DNA of 64,000 nt. Source: an uncultured Pseudomonas sp. GTDB taxonomy: Bacteria; Pseudomonadota; Gammaproteobacteria; Pseudomonadales; Pseudomonadaceae. Below the pieces are notes generated by a model, which did not search any database, had not been told where the DNA came from, and saw only the letters and a list, made by a program, of their open reading frames with translations. The stretch's first letter is position 1, and the number at the start of each line of letters is the position of its first letter. This document shows positions 1-11,505 of this stretch, in pieces. The stretch is from the NCBI RefSeq assembly GCF_946886105.1, contig NZ_CAMPHV010000006.1, positions 62,001-126,000 of the forward strand, read 5' to 3'. Both the position numbers and the translations under genes were made by a program.

Positions 1-222
1 TTCGCCGCCTTTCTCCCAACAGCCCCCACCCTGGCCTTCGGCCTCGGCGTTATCGCATTGGTCTTCGCCATAGAGTCGGGCTGGTATGCCCTGGTGGCGC
101 TTGCACTCTCCGCACAAGGTCCCCGTTATTCCTATCTGCGCTATCAGGCGTGGATCGATCGAGCCGCTGCTGGCGTCATGTTCGCGCTCGGACTGAAACT
201 GGTCGTATCCGCACGCACGTGA
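1..222 (+). CDS. LysE/RhtB-family amino-acid exporter, C-terminal fragment
   Basis: The reading frame is open from the first base and stops at 220-222, giving 73 residues of the C-terminal end. The sequence has a hydrophobic helix, then the segment WIDRAAAGVMFALGLKLV, which resembles the last helix of LysE/RhtB exporters (inner-membrane efflux of amino acids or homoserine lactones). Two complete LysE-type genes follow within 1.2 kb, which supports the call. The N-terminus lies outside the window, so the substrate cannot be judged. Confidence 0.7.
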   Translation, partial: FAAFLPTAPTLAFGLGVIALVFAIESGWYALVALALSAQGPRYSYLRYQAWIDRAAAGVMFALGLKLVVSART

Positions 223-265
223 TCGCGTACCCATCTCTTTTATACCGAGGTCGAACAGAGAACCT

Positions 266-655
266 ATGCTCAGCTTCCGATTGGTCAGTTCGCTTACCGC
301 CTTTATTGCCAGCCTGCTATTTATCGTTCTGTTATTCGTGCCCGAGATAGCCTTTACCCTGTTTGCGGTAGAGGAAAATCAATCCGCATTCTTTATCGCC
401 CGTAGAGCGGCGATGCTGTTTCTGGGGATCGCCGTGGTGGCCTGGGTAGGACGCGATGCGCCGCACTCGGCGTCCCGGCAAGCCTTGTGCATCGGCCTGA
501 CGGTTGCCATGCTCGCGCTGGTGGCGCTCGGAACCGCCGAGTTGATCAGAGGCTTCGCAGGCGTCGGTATACTGCTTGCCGTCATCACCGAAGCGCTATT
601 GGCCGGTCTGTACCTGAGGCTGTATCTGATCAATCGAGCTGTCGCACAGGGATAG
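266..655 (+). CDS. small four-helix membrane protein of unknown function
   Basis: This encodes 129 residues with about four predicted membrane helices (around residues 5-33, 46-62, 73-93 and 98-120) and a short charged loop, RRAAM, before helix 2. I do not recognise a named family and see no catalytic motif. It sits between two LysE-family exporters, 43 bp after the first and 7 bp before the next, so it is probably co-transcribed with them. Function unknown; it may be an accessory membrane protein. Confidence 0.65.
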   Translation: MLSFRLVSSLTAFIASLLFIVLLFVPEIAFTLFAVEENQSAFFIARRAAMLFLGIAVVAWVGRDAPHSASRQALCIGLTVAMLALVALGTAELIRGFAGVGILLAVITEALLAGLYLRLYLINRAVAQG

Positions 656-662
656 CTCAACC

Positions 663-1304
663 ATGGATACTCACACCCTTTTAAGCTTTTCCGCTGTTGC
701 CAGCATCGCCATTCTCAGCCCTGGCCCCGCTATCTTGCTGGCGCTGCGCAATGGAGCTGCCTTGGGGCTGCGTGCGGTCATTTGGTCCTCGCTGGGCAAT
801 ATCAGCGGGCTGTTCTGCCTGTCCGCCGCGGCAATGTTGGGTTTGGGGCTATTGCTGCTGTCCTCGGCGATGTTGTTCGCTGCGGTGAAAATCCTTGGCG
901 CGTTGTATCTGTTCTATATCGGCATTCGCCACCTGCTCGGCCGCAGCTCCGCGCTGAAAGATGCGGCGGAACAGCCGTCAGGTAGTGCGCGCCCCGCCCC
1001 TTTGGCGCTATACCGCGAAGCCTTTCTTATGGCCGTGCTCAACCCTAAACCCATCCTGTTCTTTACCGCGCTGTTCCCCCAGTTCATCGATGCCAACGAA
1101 TCCTTGTTGGCGCAATTTTTCGTGCTCACGGGTATTTTCATGGCCCTGTCTTTCGCCACCTTGATTGCTTATGCGATGGTTGCCGCACGGGCCAGAAATT
1201 TGCTGTTGCGGGCTGCTGTCGCCAAATGGTTGAACCGCGCGATAGGTACGGTATTTATTTCATTCGGCGCAGCACTGTTAGCGCTGCGGCGGCCTGTAAC
1301 CTAA
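663..1304 (+). CDS. LysE/RhtB-family exporter
   Basis: A 213-residue inner-membrane protein with the usual length and roughly six-helix layout of the RhtB/LysE family. The N-terminal helix carries the family signature ILSPGPAILLALRNG, and a later segment LMAVLNPKPILFFTALFPQF matches the conserved NPK..LFF..FPQF region. Such proteins export amino acids or related small molecules by proton exchange. The start follows the preceding gene by only 7 bp, suggesting an operon. The exact substrate cannot be inferred. Confidence 0.85.
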   Translation: MDTHTLLSFSAVASIAILSPGPAILLALRNGAALGLRAVIWSSLGNISGLFCLSAAAMLGLGLLLLSSAMLFAAVKILGALYLFYIGIRHLLGRSSALKDAAEQPSGSARPAPLALYREAFLMAVLNPKPILFFTALFPQFIDANESLLAQFFVLTGIFMALSFATLIAYAMVAARARNLLLRAAVAKWLNRAIGTVFISFGAALLALRRPVT

Positions 1305-1371
1305 GGAGCCATCGAGCCTGAGATCCCCGCAAACGGCAATCAAGCCCAGCGCCAACGACAAGGAGTCAACG

Positions 1372-1983
1372 ATGCAACTCTACCTGCTCTTTCTGCTGAT
1401 GGCCGCCGCCACCGTGGCCAGCCCCGGGCCAGGCGTGGTGATGACCCTGAGCAATGCACTGCGCTATGGCTTGCGCGGAACTTTTGCCGGGATTCTCGGG
1501 ATCGCCTTCGGCGCCCTGGTGGTCGCGGCGATTTCGGCCACCAGCCTGGGCGTGCTGCTCGCGACTTCGGCGCAGGCCTTTACCTTGCTCAAGTTTATCG
1601 GCGCGGCCTATCTGGTTTACCTGGGCATTCGCCTGTGGCGAGCGCCGCCGTTCGATTTTTCTACGCAAGCGGCGCACAGCGCGAACTTCCCCAAGCGCTT
1701 CGTCGAGGGGCTGTCGTTACAGCTGACCAACCCCAAGGCGGTGTTTTTCTTTCTGTCGATTTTCCCGCAGTTCATCGACCCGGCACGCGACTATGCGCTG
1801 CAATTCTCCACCCTGGTGCTGACGTACAGCACGCTGGTCATCTGTATTCATTGCACCTATGCGCTGTTCGCGCGGCGGGCGAAATCCTGGCTGACCTCGC
1901 CCCGCGGCGGGCGCATCGTCAATAGAACCGCGGGCGTCACCTTTGTCGGCTTCGGCGCGGCGCTGGCTTCGGCCAGCCGCTAA
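1372..1983 (+). CDS. LysE/RhtB-family exporter
   Basis: A 203-residue protein of the same family as the gene upstream, with the N-terminal signature VASPGPGVVMTLSNALRYG and the central LQLTNPKAVFFFLSIFPQFI block. An AAGGAGT ribosome-binding site lies 5-11 bp before the ATG, which fixes the start. It is the third LysE-type gene in the first 2 kb. The 67-bp gap to the previous gene allows a common transcript or a separate promoter. Substrate unknown. Confidence 0.85.
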   Translation: MQLYLLFLLMAAATVASPGPGVVMTLSNALRYGLRGTFAGILGIAFGALVVAAISATSLGVLLATSAQAFTLLKFIGAAYLVYLGIRLWRAPPFDFSTQAAHSANFPKRFVEGLSLQLTNPKAVFFFLSIFPQFIDPARDYALQFSTLVLTYSTLVICIHCTYALFARRAKSWLTSPRGGRIVNRTAGVTFVGFGAALASASR

Positions 1984-2007
1984 CAGGCGATTGAGGATGA
2001 ATGGAAC

Positions 2008-2547
2008 ATGACGACAGACAGCCATATCGCCTTGATGGCGAATTACAACGAGTGGATGAACAACAAGCTGTATGCAGCCGCCCGGACCTTGCCGGCGGAA
2101 GCGCTCGCAGCCGAACGCCAGGCGTTTTTCGGTTCGATTATCGGCACCCTCAATCACATCCTCGTTGGCGACACCATCTGGCTGCAGCGTTTCGCCGCGC
2201 ACCCGGCCGCGCACAGTTCCCTCGACCCGATCCGTCGACTACCCGCACCGCCAGCACTCGATGCAGTGCTGTTCGCCGATATCGATGCGCTGTTCAGCCA
2301 GCGCCAGATGCTCGATCAGACGATCAAACAATGGGCCGCCCAACTGACCGGGGCCGACCTGCTGGAAACCCTGCATTACCGGAATGTCAAAGGCGTGGCC
2401 ATGGCGAAGCGGTTTTCCAGTCTGGTCATGCATTTTTTCAACCATCAAACTCATCATCGCGGCCAGGTCAGCACCCTGCTGTTTCAAGCCGGTGTGGATA
2501 TCGGCGTGACCGATCTTCTCGCGCTGATTCCTGATGAGGAGGCCTGA
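2008..2547 (+). CDS. DinB-family protein
   Basis: A 179-residue protein of the DinB/YfiT-like four-helix bundle superfamily. The N-terminal MANYNEWMNNKLY segment and a histidine in the first helices (LNHILVGD) fit the family, as does the C-terminal FFNHQTHHRGQ motif. These histidines normally bind a divalent metal. Many members are thiol-dependent transferases or have no assigned role. The stop overlaps the ribosome-binding region of the following chorismate mutase gene, so the two are probably translated together. Confidence 0.8.
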   Translation: MTTDSHIALMANYNEWMNNKLYAAARTLPAEALAAERQAFFGSIIGTLNHILVGDTIWLQRFAAHPAAHSSLDPIRRLPAPPALDAVLFADIDALFSQRQMLDQTIKQWAAQLTGADLLETLHYRNVKGVAMAKRFSSLVMHFFNHQTHHRGQVSTLLFQAGVDIGVTDLLALIPDEEA

Positions 2548-2548
2548 G

Positions 2549-2863
2549 ATGAACGACATTCGCTGCAACTCGCTCGACGAGGTACGCGTGAATATCGACC
2601 GTATCGATCGCGCGCTCGTCGGCCTGTTGGCCGAACGCGGGCGTTTCGTCGCCCAGGCGGCCGGCTTCAAGAAGACCACCGACGACGTCAGAGCGCCGCA
2701 GCGCGTGGAACAGGTGATCGCCAAGGTGCGTGCGCTATCGGAGCAATGCGGGGCCAACCCGACGGTAACCGAACAGGTCTATCGCGCGATGATCGCGGCC
2801 TTTATCGAAGCGGAGCTGGCCGAACATGCGACGCTGCACCAGTCGGAGTCGCCCGCCTCATGA
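2549..2863 (+). CDS. chorismate mutase family protein (AroQ type)
   Basis: A 104-residue all-helical AroQ-fold protein. It shows the typical NIDRIDRALVGLLAERGRFV helix with its arginine, then AGFKKTTDDVRAPQRVEQVI, the usual lysine and RxxxV region of type II mutases and isochorismate pyruvate-lyases. I chose the ATG at 2549 because GAGGAGG at 2536-2542 sits 6 bp upstream. An in-frame ATG at 2534 would add five residues and overlap the upstream gene. Chorismate to prephenate is the likely reaction, but a PchB-like lyase is possible. Confidence 0.8.
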   Translation: MNDIRCNSLDEVRVNIDRIDRALVGLLAERGRFVAQAAGFKKTTDDVRAPQRVEQVIAKVRALSEQCGANPTVTEQVYRAMIAAFIEAELAEHATLHQSESPAS

Positions 2864-3507
2864 GCGACCTGAACCCAGGCGGCCTGGCGCTGCTACGCAG
2901 ATCCTGGAGCCGGTGCTGGCAAACGCTGGGCGCAACAGGCGATGGCGCGGCGCTGATGCAACAGCTGTTGAGCGCATACCAGGAGCCGCAGCGTAAATAC
3001 CATAGCCTGCAACACCTCACGGAATGTCTGGCCATGCTGCAGGAGCACCTGGCTCTGGCCGAGGAGCCCGGCGAGGTCGAGATCGCGCTCTGGTTCCACG
3101 ATGCGGTTTACGACGTCAAGGCCGGCGACAACGAACAGAAGAGCGCCGACTGGGCGGCGCGCTCGTTGGCTGAAGCCGGCGTCGCCCAGGCGCGCATCGA
3201 GCGGGTGGTGCAACTGATCATGGCGACCCGTCACGCGGTATTGCCCGAAGGCCGCGATCAGCAGTTATTGGTTGATATCGACTTAGCCATTCTCGGCAGC
3301 CCGCGAGCTCGCTTTGTCGAGTACGAGCGGCAGATCGCCGAGGAATACAGCTGGGTGCCCGAAATGCTCTTCCGGCAAAAACGCCGAACGGTGCTCGAAG
3401 AGTTCATCGCGCGCCGCCCGATCTACAGCACAGCGGCTTTGCGGCAGAAGCTCGAGCGTCAGGCCCATGACAACCTGGCCTTTTCCCTGGAGCGGTTGAC
3501 GGGTTAA
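2860..3507 (+). CDS. HD-like predicted metal-dependent phosphohydrolase
   Basis: A 215-residue protein starting with an ATGA overlap on the chorismate mutase stop, so the pair is translationally coupled. It has histidine motifs KYHSLQHL (near residue 47) and LWFHDAVYD (near residue 80) that look like the metal-binding H...HD core of HD-domain proteins. The match is to the conserved family sometimes annotated after an NMDA-receptor-like name, which is misleading. The substrate is unknown. It is the last gene of the run starting at about 2008. Confidence 0.7.
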   Translation: MSDLNPGGLALLRRSWSRCWQTLGATGDGAALMQQLLSAYQEPQRKYHSLQHLTECLAMLQEHLALAEEPGEVEIALWFHDAVYDVKAGDNEQKSADWAARSLAEAGVAQARIERVVQLIMATRHAVLPEGRDQQLLVDIDLAILGSPRARFVEYERQIAEEYSWVPEMLFRQKRRTVLEEFIARRPIYSTAALRQKLERQAHDNLAFSLERLTG

Positions 3508-3665
3508 GGGCGCGACCATCATCGCGGCCAGGGCCGCTCCCAGGTCATGCCCACGTAACCCAACAGGTATCCGCGGTGCGCCATGATGGGTTACGCCGCT
3601 CATAAATGGATGACTTGCCTGAATGCCCTGTTAGCGGCTAACCCATCCTACGGACTACGGGATCC

Positions 3666-3741
3666 GTAGGCTGGATGGCGCTTTATCCATCCACCAACAA
3701 CGCAACACGATGGTGGATGAAAAAGGCGTCATCCACCCTAC
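3666..3741. repeat. intergenic palindrome, GTAGG-type
   Basis: An imperfect inverted repeat begins GTAGGCTGGATGG and ends with the complementary CATCCACCCTAC; inner arms TCCATCCACC and GGTGGATGA also pair. Related GTAGG...CCTAC palindromes occur at 15852, 53819 and around the IS at 55508. It lies between convergent genes. Confidence 0.6.
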
Positions 3742-3750
3742 CCAACTCCC

Positions 3751-3816
3751 GTAGCCCGGATGCAATCCGGGAACTATCTTGCGCCAGTCACCGCCCCCGG
3801 ATTGCATCCGGGCTAC
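3751..3816. repeat. intergenic palindrome, GTAGCCCGGAT-type
   Basis: The arms GTAGCCCGGATGCAATCCGG and CCGGATTGCATCCGGGCTAC are perfect reverse complements around a short loop. Each arm is itself partly palindromic. The same family recurs at 20109, 52759 and 60323, always between genes, so this is a dispersed repeat rather than a chance hairpin. Confidence 0.8.
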
Positions 3817-3828
3817 CGAGCAAACCAC

Positions 3829-4509
3829 TCACTTCAATAGAAACGCCGCTATCGCATCCGCCGCCGTATGCAGGTGCTGTTCATGGCTGAATCCCGAGCT
3901 TTTCAGCGGTTTGAGGTCATGGTCGGCGGCCGTCAACCACAGCACTTCGATCGCTGCGGATAGCGGGTAAGCCGCTACCGCGGCGCGGTCGCCGAGGGCA
4001 TCGCGTTCGCCTTGGACGATCAGGGTCGGCGTTTGCAGGTCGGCCAGGTGGGCGATCCGTGGTTTGTCGGCCTTGCCGATGGCATAGAACGGATAGCCCA
4101 GGCACACCAAGGCATCGGCACCCAGCTCGTCGGCCAACAGACTGGCCATGCGCCCGCCCATGGACTTGCCGCCGATGGCCAATGGCCCTGCGACCCGTTG
4201 GCGCACCAGGGCGTATAGCTCGCGCCACTGTTCGAGCAGTTTGGCCTGAGGGTTGGGTGGGCGCTTTTTGCCGTCCAGGCGCCGTGCGGCCATATAGGCG
4301 AATTCGAAGCGCACCACCGCAATACCCCGCGCCGCAAGGCTTTGGGCCATGGCCTGCATGAATTCGCTGTCCATCGGCGCACCCGCGCCGTGGGCCAGAA
4401 TCAGGGTCGCGCGCGCTTCGTCCGCGGGCTTGTCCCACAACCAAGTCACTTGTCCCTGCCCCTTCGCGCATTGATCCCCGTCAATACCGGCACTTTGCCC
4501 TTTGCTCAT
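3829..4509 (-). CDS. alpha/beta hydrolase, TEX30/KANSL3-like
   Basis: A 226-residue alpha/beta hydrolase. The oxyanion region is LAHGAGAPMDSEFM, the nucleophile elbow is GGKSMGGRMA, the acid is in QGERDALG and the final histidine is in TAADHDLKP. This set matches the small TEX30-like hydrolase family of unknown substrate. I chose the ATG at 4509 (MSKGQ) because a GCGAGG ribosome-binding site precedes it; the longer frame upstream has no protein-like composition. It converges on the previous operon and diverges from ccoN1. Confidence 0.8.
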   Translation of the reverse strand: MSKGQSAGIDGDQCAKGQGQVTWLWDKPADEARATLILAHGAGAPMDSEFMQAMAQSLAARGIAVVRFEFAYMAARRLDGKKRPPNPQAKLLEQWRELYALVRQRVAGPLAIGGKSMGGRMASLLADELGADALVCLGYPFYAIGKADKPRIAHLADLQTPTLIVQGERDALGDRAAVAAYPLSAAIEVLWLTAADHDLKPLKSSGFSHEQHLHTAADAIAAFLLK

Positions 4510-4608
4510 GCTTGCCTCGCTTAAAGAGTCTGTTGGATCGCGGTGCAGATGGTACAGGCCCGCGGCCAATGATTTTCGGCCCATAACCGTGGATGGAAAC
4601 CCCCAGAG

Positions 4609-6059
<1,451 letters not shown>

Positions 6060-6060
<1 letters not shown>

Positions 6061-6668
6061 TGAAACACGAAATCCTCGAGAAGAATATCGGCCTGATGGC
6101 CCTGGTGATGGTGCTGGCCGTGAGCATCGGCGGCCTGACCCAGATCGTCCCGCTGTTTTTCCAAGACGTCACCAATGAGCCGGTAGCGGGCCTCAAGCCC
6201 TACACCGCGCTGCAACTGGAAGGCCGCGACGTATATATCCGCGAAGGTTGCGTCGGTTGCCATTCGCAGATGATCCGCCCGTTCCGCGCCGAAACCGAGC
6301 GTTACGGCCACTACTCGGTCGCCGGTGAAAGCGTCTACGACCATCCCTTCCTCTGGGGCTCCAAGCGTACCGGCCCGGATCTGGCCCGGGTCGGCGGCCG
6401 CTACTCGGATGAATGGCACCGCGCGCACCTGTACAACCCGCGCAACGTCGTACCGGAATCGAAGATGCCGAGTTATCCCTGGCTGGTGGAGAACATCCTC
6501 GATGGCGCCGACACGGCCAAGAAGATGAGCGCCCTGCGCACGCTCGGCGTGCCCTACAGCGACGCAGACCTCGCCGGCGCCAGCGACGCGGTCAAGGGCA
6601 AAAGCGAAATGGACGCGATGGTCGCCTACCTGCAAGTACTCGGCACTGCCGTGAAGAACAAGAGGTAG
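6060..6668 (+). CDS. ccoO: cbb3 oxidase subunit II, mono-heme cytochrome c (first copy)
   Basis: A 202-residue membrane-anchored cytochrome c subunit. One N-terminal helix (about residues 10-30) is followed by a periplasmic domain with a single CVGCH heme site in the segment [20 protein letters not shown]. The axial methionine is probably in ESKMPSYPW. It passes electrons from CcoP to CcoN. The start overlaps the ccoN stop (TGATG), which decides between this ATG and longer upstream frames. It is nearly identical to the second copy in length and motifs. Confidence 0.96.
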
Positions 6669-6671
6669 ACC

Positions 6672-6857
6672 ATGGCATCCGCAATTATCGACATCGGCAC
6701 CCTGCGCGGCATAGGTACGGCACTGGTACTGCTGTCCTTCGTCTGCGTGACGCTCTGGGCTTATAGCAGCAAGCGTCGCGCGGCGTTCAACGAGGCGGCA
6801 CTGCTGCCTTTTGCCGACGAACCCAAGTCCGCTGCACTGAGGAGCGACACCCCATGA
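6672..6857 (+). CDS. ccoQ: cbb3 oxidase small subunit (first copy)
   Basis: A 61-residue single-helix protein starting [20 protein letters not shown], with the CcoQ signature [16 protein letters not shown] after the helix. CcoQ stabilises the assembled cbb3 complex and is not catalytic. It lies 3 bp after ccoO and overlaps ccoP by 4 bp (ATGA), fully in line with the ccoNOQP order. Confidence 0.93.
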   Translation: MASAIIDIGTLRGIGTALVLLSFVCVTLWAYSSKRRAAFNEAALLPFADEPKSAALRSDTP

Positions 6858-7801
6858 GCACCTTCTGGAGCTGGTATGTATCCCTATTGACCATCGGCAC
6901 TCTGCTCGCCCTGTTCTGGCTGATATTCGCCACCCGCAAGAGCGAAACCCACAAGAGTGAAACCGAACAGACCATGGGCCATGCCTTCGACGGCATCGAG
7001 GAGTATGACAACCCCCTGCCCAAATGGTGGTTCATGCTGTTCCTCGGCACCCTGGTCTTCTCGGTCATCTATCTGCTGTTCTACCCGGGCCTCGGCAACT
7101 TCAAGGGCCTGCACCCGACCTACGACAGCGGCTGGACCCAGGTCGCGCAATGGCAACAGGAGATGGATCAGGCCGATGAGCTTTACGGGCCGATCTTCGC
7201 CAAATATGCCGCCATGCCCTTGGCAGAAGTCGCCAAAGACGAACAGGCGCTGAAAATGGGCGGCCGTATGTTCGCCACTTATTGCGCGGTCTGCCATGGT
7301 TCGGACGCCAAAGGTTCGGTGGGCTTTCCCAACCTGACCGATAGCCATTGGCGCTGGGGCGGCGAGCCCGACGTGATCAAGGCCAGCATTCTCAACGGCC
7401 GTGTCGGCGCGATGCCGGCATGGGGCCAGGTGCTCGGCGAGGATGGCGTCAAGCAAGTGGCTGCCTATGTGCGCAACGGTCTGGCTGGCCTGCCTTTGCC
7501 GGCGGACGGTCAGTTCGATCTCGCCCAAGGCGCGCAACTCTATAGCGGCAACTGCCAGGCCTGCCACGGCGCTACCGGTCAGGGCATGGCGATGATGGGT
7601 GCGCCGAACCTGACGCAGCCCGGCGGTTGGATCTACGGTTCCAGCCTGGCGCAGTTGCAGCAGACCATCCGTTATGGCCGCAGCGGGCAGATGCCGGCGC
7701 AGGAGCAGTACCTGGGTAACAACAAAGTGCACCTGCTGGCTGCTTATGTGCTGAACCTCAGCCAAGGCAAAACAGCCGACCAGGCGCTGGCCGAACACTA
7801 A
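6854..7801 (+). CDS. ccoP: cbb3 oxidase subunit III, di-heme cytochrome c (first copy)
   Basis: A 315-residue protein with two N-terminal helices (about residues 5-27 and 55-75, the second after the conserved YDNPLPKWW) and a periplasmic region with two heme sites, CAVCH and CQACH. It takes electrons from soluble cytochromes and hands them to CcoO. The start overlaps ccoQ by 4 bp. A strong hairpin at 7809 follows the stop. It is shorter than the second copy, which has an extra stretch after the second helix. Confidence 0.96.
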   Translation: MSTFWSWYVSLLTIGTLLALFWLIFATRKSETHKSETEQTMGHAFDGIEEYDNPLPKWWFMLFLGTLVFSVIYLLFYPGLGNFKGLHPTYDSGWTQVAQWQQEMDQADELYGPIFAKYAAMPLAEVAKDEQALKMGGRMFATYCAVCHGSDAKGSVGFPNLTDSHWRWGGEPDVIKASILNGRVGAMPAWGQVLGEDGVKQVAAYVRNGLAGLPLPADGQFDLAQGAQLYSGNCQACHGATGQGMAMMGAPNLTQPGGWIYGSSLAQLQQTIRYGRSGQMPAQEQYLGNNKVHLLAAYVLNLSQGKTADQALAEH

Positions 7802-8139
7802 GCACAAGCCTGACGGCAGTTCGCTGCCGTCAGGCCGCTGCGAGACAGCGCACCGGTCTGCGACCCAAGGTCGCACCCCCTCCGGGCAATACGCTTGCTA
7901 TTGCCCAACCTGGGCTAATCTTGTCCACAGCCGCCAGCCCTCACGATCTCCCCCTTCGTGCAGCACCAGCAGGTGCATGGACCCCGCGATAGCCGGCTCG
8001 AATCGTCTGGCGGAGCAGAAATTCAACGCCTTTTGTAACCCGGCCCCCATCGGCCGGCGTCGTTGCATTGGCTATCTGCTTTCTCCATACTTGCCGCCGA
8101 TTTTTGTCCCTAGAAACTCCATTAACCGTGGAACCCAGC
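7802..8139. other. intergenic region between the two cco operons
   Basis: This 338-bp region has no credible gene. It starts with a perfect hairpin at 7809-7834 and contains the leader of the second operon. I looked for an ANR/FNR box (TTGAT-N4-ATCAA) on both strands and found none. CACGA and TCGTG form an inverted pair at about 7942-7960. A block CCATTAACCGTGGA at 8119-8132 resembles CCATAACCGTGGA before ccoN1. Confidence 0.5.
7809..7834 (+). terminator. hairpin after ccoP1
   Basis: A perfect 11-bp stem, CCTGACGGCAG and CTGCCGTCAGG, closes a TTCG tetraloop 7 bp after the ccoP1 stop. No T-run follows, so it may stabilise the mRNA 3' end or act with Rho rather than as a classic intrinsic terminator. 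Confidence 0.6.
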
Positions 8140-9581
<1,442 letters not shown>

Positions 9582-9582
<1 letters not shown>

Positions 9583-10190
9583 TGAAACACGAAATCATCG
9601 AGAAGAATATCGGCTTGATGGCGCTGCTGATGGTGCTCGCCGTCAGCATCGGCGGTCTGACCCAGATCGTCCCGCTGTTCTTCCAGGACGTTACCAACGA
9701 ACCGGTGGAAGGCCTCAAGCCCTACACCGCGCTACAGCTGGAAGGCCGTGACGTCTATATCAAGAACGGTTGCGTGGGCTGCCACTCGCAGATGATCCGC
9801 CCGTTCCGCGCCGAAACCGAGCGCTACGGCCACTACTCGGTCGCCGGTGAAAGCGTCTGGGATCACCCCTTCCTGTGGGGCTCCAAGCGTACCGGTCCGG
9901 ACCTGGCCCGAGTCGGCGGTCGCTACTCGGATGAGTGGCAGCGCGCGCATCTGTACAACCCGCGCAACGTGGTACCGGAATCGAAGATGCCGGCGTATCC
10001 GTGGCTGGTCGAGCACAAACTCGATGGCAAAGACACCGCCAAGAAGATGGAAGTCATGCGCGGCTTTGGCATCCCCTATACCGATGAAGACATCGCCGGG
10101 GCCAAAGACGCGGTGAAAGGCAAGACCGAAATGGACGCGCTGGTCGCGTACCTGCAGGTTCTCGGCACTTCCATCAAGAACAAACGGTAA
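9582..10190 (+). CDS. ccoO: cbb3 oxidase subunit II, mono-heme cytochrome c (second copy)
   Basis: 202 residues, the same length as the first copy, with one N-terminal helix and a single CVGCH heme site ([20 protein letters not shown]). The start ATG overlaps the ccoN2 TGA by one base. Differences from copy one cluster in the C-terminal third (for example [20 protein letters not shown]), while the heme region is nearly unchanged. Confidence 0.96.
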
Positions 10191-10198
10191 CGCAAGCA

Positions 10199-10384
10199 AT
10201 GGATATCGGGACTATTCGCGGCATAGGCACAGCCATCGTCTTCATCGCCTTTATCGGTGTGGTGCTCTGGGCCTATAGCAGCAAGCGCAAATCGAGCTTC
10301 GACGAAGCCGCCAACCTGCCCTTCGCCGATGATCCCAAACCCAAAGAGCGTGACGAGCAATCTTCCAGGAGCAATAACCAATGA
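10199..10384 (+). CDS. ccoQ: cbb3 oxidase small subunit (second copy)
   Basis: 61 residues, one helix, with [20 protein letters not shown] and the conserved [20 protein letters not shown] stretch. It lies 8 bp after ccoO2 and overlaps ccoP2 by 4 bp. Its role is stability of the cbb3 complex. Confidence 0.92.
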   Translation: MDIGTIRGIGTAIVFIAFIGVVLWAYSSKRKSSFDEAANLPFADDPKPKERDEQSSRSNNQ

Positions 10385-11370
10385 CCACGTTCTGGAGTTG
10401 GTACGTAACAATTCTGTCCCTTGGCACCATCTTCGCCCTGACTTGGCTGATCTTCGGCACCCGTAAGGGTCAACGTCAGGAGAGCACCGAGGAAACCGTC
10501 GGCCACAGCTTCGACGGCATCGAGGAATACGACAACCCACTGCCCAAGTGGTGGTTCTTGTTGTTCGTCGGCACCATCGTCTTCGCCCTCGGCTACCTGG
10601 CGCTCTACCCGGGCCTGGGTAACTGGAAAGGCCTGCTGCCGGGCTACGACTACCTCGACAGCAAGACCGAAACGCCTTTCGCCACCAATGTGCAGATCGC
10701 CGGCGACAAAGAGCGCAACGGCGGCTGGACCGGCGTGCACGAGTGGGAAAAGGAAATGCTCAAGGCCGACGCCCAATACGGGCCGTTGTTCGCCAAGTAC
10801 GCCGCCATGCCGATCGAGCAAGTGGCGCAGGATGCCCAAGCGTTGAAGATGGGCGGTCGCCTGTTCGCCTCTAACTGCTCGGTATGTCACGGCTCCGACG
10901 CCAAGGGCGCCTACGGCTTCCCTAACCTGACCGATAACGATTGGCTGTATGGCGGCGAGCCGGAAACCATCAAGACCACCATCCTCGGCGGTCGTCAGGC
11001 GGCGATGCCGGCCTGGAAGGACAGCATTGGCGAAACCGGCATCAAGAACGTAGCCGGTTACATCCGCAGCCTGTCCGGATTGAAGAATCCTGAAGCTATC
11101 GAACTGGACCTTGCCGCAGGTCAAAACATCTTCGCCAGCAATTGCGCAGTCTGTCATGGCGCCGAAGGTAAGGGCCAACCGGCCATGGGCGCACCGAACC
11201 TGACCGACCGCGTGTGGTTGTACGGTTCCAGTTTCGCCCAGGTTCAGCAGACCCTGCGTTATGGTCGTAACGGTAAGATGCCAGCCCAGGAAGCCTTCCT
11301 CGGCAACGACAAAGTGCATCTGCTGGCGGCTTATGTGTACAGCTTGTCCCAGGAAAACATCGAGAAGTGA
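10381..11370 (+). CDS. ccoP: cbb3 oxidase subunit III, di-heme cytochrome c (second copy)
   Basis: A 329-residue subunit with two N-terminal helices flanking [13 protein letters not shown] and two heme sites, CSVCH and CAVCH. Compared with copy one it carries extra residues in the first periplasmic stretch, around [20 protein letters not shown], before the EWEKEM segment. The start overlaps ccoQ2 by ATGA. A hairpin at 11451 separates it from ccoG. Confidence 0.96.
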   Translation: MTTFWSWYVTILSLGTIFALTWLIFGTRKGQRQESTEETVGHSFDGIEEYDNPLPKWWFLLFVGTIVFALGYLALYPGLGNWKGLLPGYDYLDSKTETPFATNVQIAGDKERNGGWTGVHEWEKEMLKADAQYGPLFAKYAAMPIEQVAQDAQALKMGGRLFASNCSVCHGSDAKGAYGFPNLTDNDWLYGGEPETIKTTILGGRQAAMPAWKDSIGETGIKNVAGYIRSLSGLKNPEAIELDLAAGQNIFASNCAVCHGAEGKGQPAMGAPNLTDRVWLYGSSFAQVQQTLRYGRNGKMPAQEAFLGNDKVHLLAAYVYSLSQENIEK

Positions 11371-11450
11371 TTCTCCCCGGGGCACGCGCGACCGCCGGTC
11401 GCACCTGCCCCAGGACTCGTCAGGCGTACCATAGCGCAGTCGTTCAATGA

Positions 11451-11476
11451 CCCCGACCGGCACGTATCGGTCGGGG
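11451..11476 (+). terminator. hairpin between ccoP2 and ccoG
   Basis: A 9-bp stem, CCCCGACCG and CGGTCGGGG, with an 8-base loop lies 80 bp after ccoP2 and 29 bp before ccoG. There is no T-run, so it may attenuate or process rather than fully stop transcription. Confidence 0.45.
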
Positions 11477-11505
11477 CACGCATTCAACCGCCGTGGTATG
11501 ACCTT

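Larger units (their letters stand above)
3508..3828. other. intergenic region with stacked palindromic repeats
   Basis: This 321-bp gap between convergent genes holds no credible ORF. It is largely made of imperfect inverted repeats: TGGGTTAC/GTTAGC-type arms around 3555-3645, a GTAGG...CCTAC palindrome at 3666-3741 and a GTAGCCCGGAT palindrome at 3751-3816. It probably acts as a two-way transcription end point. Confidence 0.6.
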
